NCBI RefSeq assembly: GCF_003344865.1
Contig: NZ_CP031166.1
Span: 248,001 to 312,000, forward strand
DNA length: 64,000 bases
Direction of reading: 5' to 3'
Origin: Euzebya pacifica
Lineage (GTDB): Bacteria; Actinomycetota; Nitriliruptoria; Euzebyales; Euzebyaceae
The number at the start of each line of letters is the position of its first letter. The first letter of the stretch is position 1. Made by a program: the position numbers and the translations under genes. This document shows, in pieces, positions 63,467 to 64,000 of this stretch. The notes below the pieces were generated by a model. It ran no database searches, was not told where the DNA came from, and saw only the letters and a program-made list of their open reading frames with translations.

Positions 63467-64000
63467 CTACCCGGTTGCGGCTGCCTGGGTGGCTTGTGCC
63501 CTGGCCAGGCCGTGCTTGACGAGTTCGGTGAGCGCCGCTTTGGCGTGGTCCTTCTGGCGTGCGTCGATGAGCATCACCGGCACGTCGCCCGGCACGTCGA
63601 GGGCGTTTCGCACATCCTCTGTGCTGTGGGTCGGGATCCCGTCGAAGCAGTTGATCGCAACCACGAACGGGAGGCCCTTGGACTCGAAGTAGTCGACGGC
63701 CATGAAGGAGTCCTCCAGCCGCCTGGTGTCCAGCAACACGATCGCACCGAGCGCTCCGACCGACAGCTGGTTCCACATGAACTTGAAACGCTCCTGCCCC
63801 GGGGTGCCGAACAGGTACAGCCACAGGTTGTCGTTGAGCGGGGCCCGCCCAAAGTCCATGGCGACCGTCGTGGTGGTCTTGCGGTCGCTGACCACACCGG
63901 CGTCGTCGATGCCGATCGACGCCTCGGTGATGGGTGCCTCGGTTGTGAAGGGCCTGATGTCAGACACCGCCTTGACGAAGGTCGTCTTGCCGGCGGCGAA
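63467..64000 (-). CDS. Mgl/CvnD-like small GTPase (5' end outside window)
   Basis: About 178 residues visible. At the window edge FAAGKTTFVKAVSDIRPFT shows the P-loop (x-A-A-G-K-T-T). Then PITEASIGID, YLFGTPGQERFKFMWN (switch/G3 motif), AIVLLDTRRLEDSFMAVDYF and VAINCFDG in place of NKxD. This is the signature of the actinobacterial ATP/GTP-binding proteins found in conservon (cvn) operons with a sensor kinase, roadblock and DUF742 proteins, which would lie upstream, outside the window. Confidence 0.82.
   Translation of the reverse strand, partial: FAAGKTTFVKAVSDIRPFTTEAPITEASIGIDDAGVVSDRKTTTTVAMDFGRAPLNDNLWLYLFGTPGQERFKFMWNQLSVGALGAIVLLDTRRLEDSFMAVDYFESKGLPFVVAINCFDGIPTHSTEDVRNALDVPGDVPVMLIDARQKDHAKAALTELVKHGLARAQATQAAATG

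Overview
The window is very GC-rich DNA (third codon positions are almost always G or C) from an actinobacterium-like genome. Three secreted proteins built on cell-wall-binding repeat 2 (CWB2) modules, the actinobacterial mobile mystery A/B pair and many leaderless genes (a TANNNT or CANNNT -10 box only 6-8 bases before the start codon) fit a deep-branching group such as the Nitriliruptoria/Euzebya lineage; that assignment is inference. Gene content points to an accessory replicon or a large integrated element: a ParB-like protein, a KfrA-like coiled coil, a Xer-type recombinase beside a dif-like 28-bp site, DnaG primase, ATP-dependent DNA ligase, an SNF2 helicase, two cytosine-5 DNA methyltransferases, toxin/antitoxin pieces and many small proteins of unknown function. 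No rRNA, tRNA, CRISPR array or complete insertion sequence was found.

Layout. 1-6 kb: a lipoprotein, a small HTH protein, then a minus-strand operon of small plasmid-type proteins behind a clear promoter (3744-3772), and a ParB-like fusion protein. 6-18 kb: an XRE regulator, a DUF262 protein, methyltransferase A with a second gene nested inside it, several proteins with a shared Cys-His finger, a glycine-zipper protein ending in an SGHYKP domain, the SNF2 helicase, a zinc-ribbon protein and the Fic/XRE mobile mystery pair. 18-27 kb: proteins made of two, three or four tandem HTH units, a CWB2 protein, an MFS transporter, and a 99-residue membrane-anchored peptide with six near-perfect 15-residue repeats and its own terminator. 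27-34.5 kb: DnaG, two conserved unknowns, an XRE regulator, an EEP-fold nuclease/phosphatase and the DNA ligase. 34.5-39.6 kb: a minus-strand surface operon (SipW-like signal peptidase, TasA/camelysin-like protein, CWB2/carboxypeptidase-regulatory protein, RCC1-repeat protein). 39.9-48 kb: unknowns, a GHKL ATPase fused to an HExxH peptidase, DprA, a Cys-rich leaderless mini-ORF, a DUF4241-like protein, a PD-(D/E)XK-like protein and an HD hydrolase. 48-51 kb: a truncated zeta toxin with a ParD-like antitoxin, then a low-GC CWB2 gene. 51-64 kb: a winged-helix-like protein, a NYN nuclease, the recombinase and its probable site, a coiled-coil operon, an Imm49-like protein, a transposase-like HTH protein, methyltransferase B (again with a nested gene), and a GTPase cut by the window edge.

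The strongest novelty is the gene-within-gene design. Two diverged cytosine methyltransferases 50 kb apart each carry, in the same +1 frame and starting 11 codons after the catalytic ENV motif, an internal ORF with its own ribosome binding site. The two internal proteins are homologous to each other and partly dual-coding with the conserved motif VIII region of the methylase. Next in interest are the repeat peptide, the tandem-HTH family, the 11-6-11 recombination-like site and the SipW surface operon. All calls come from reading the sequence; no database search was run.
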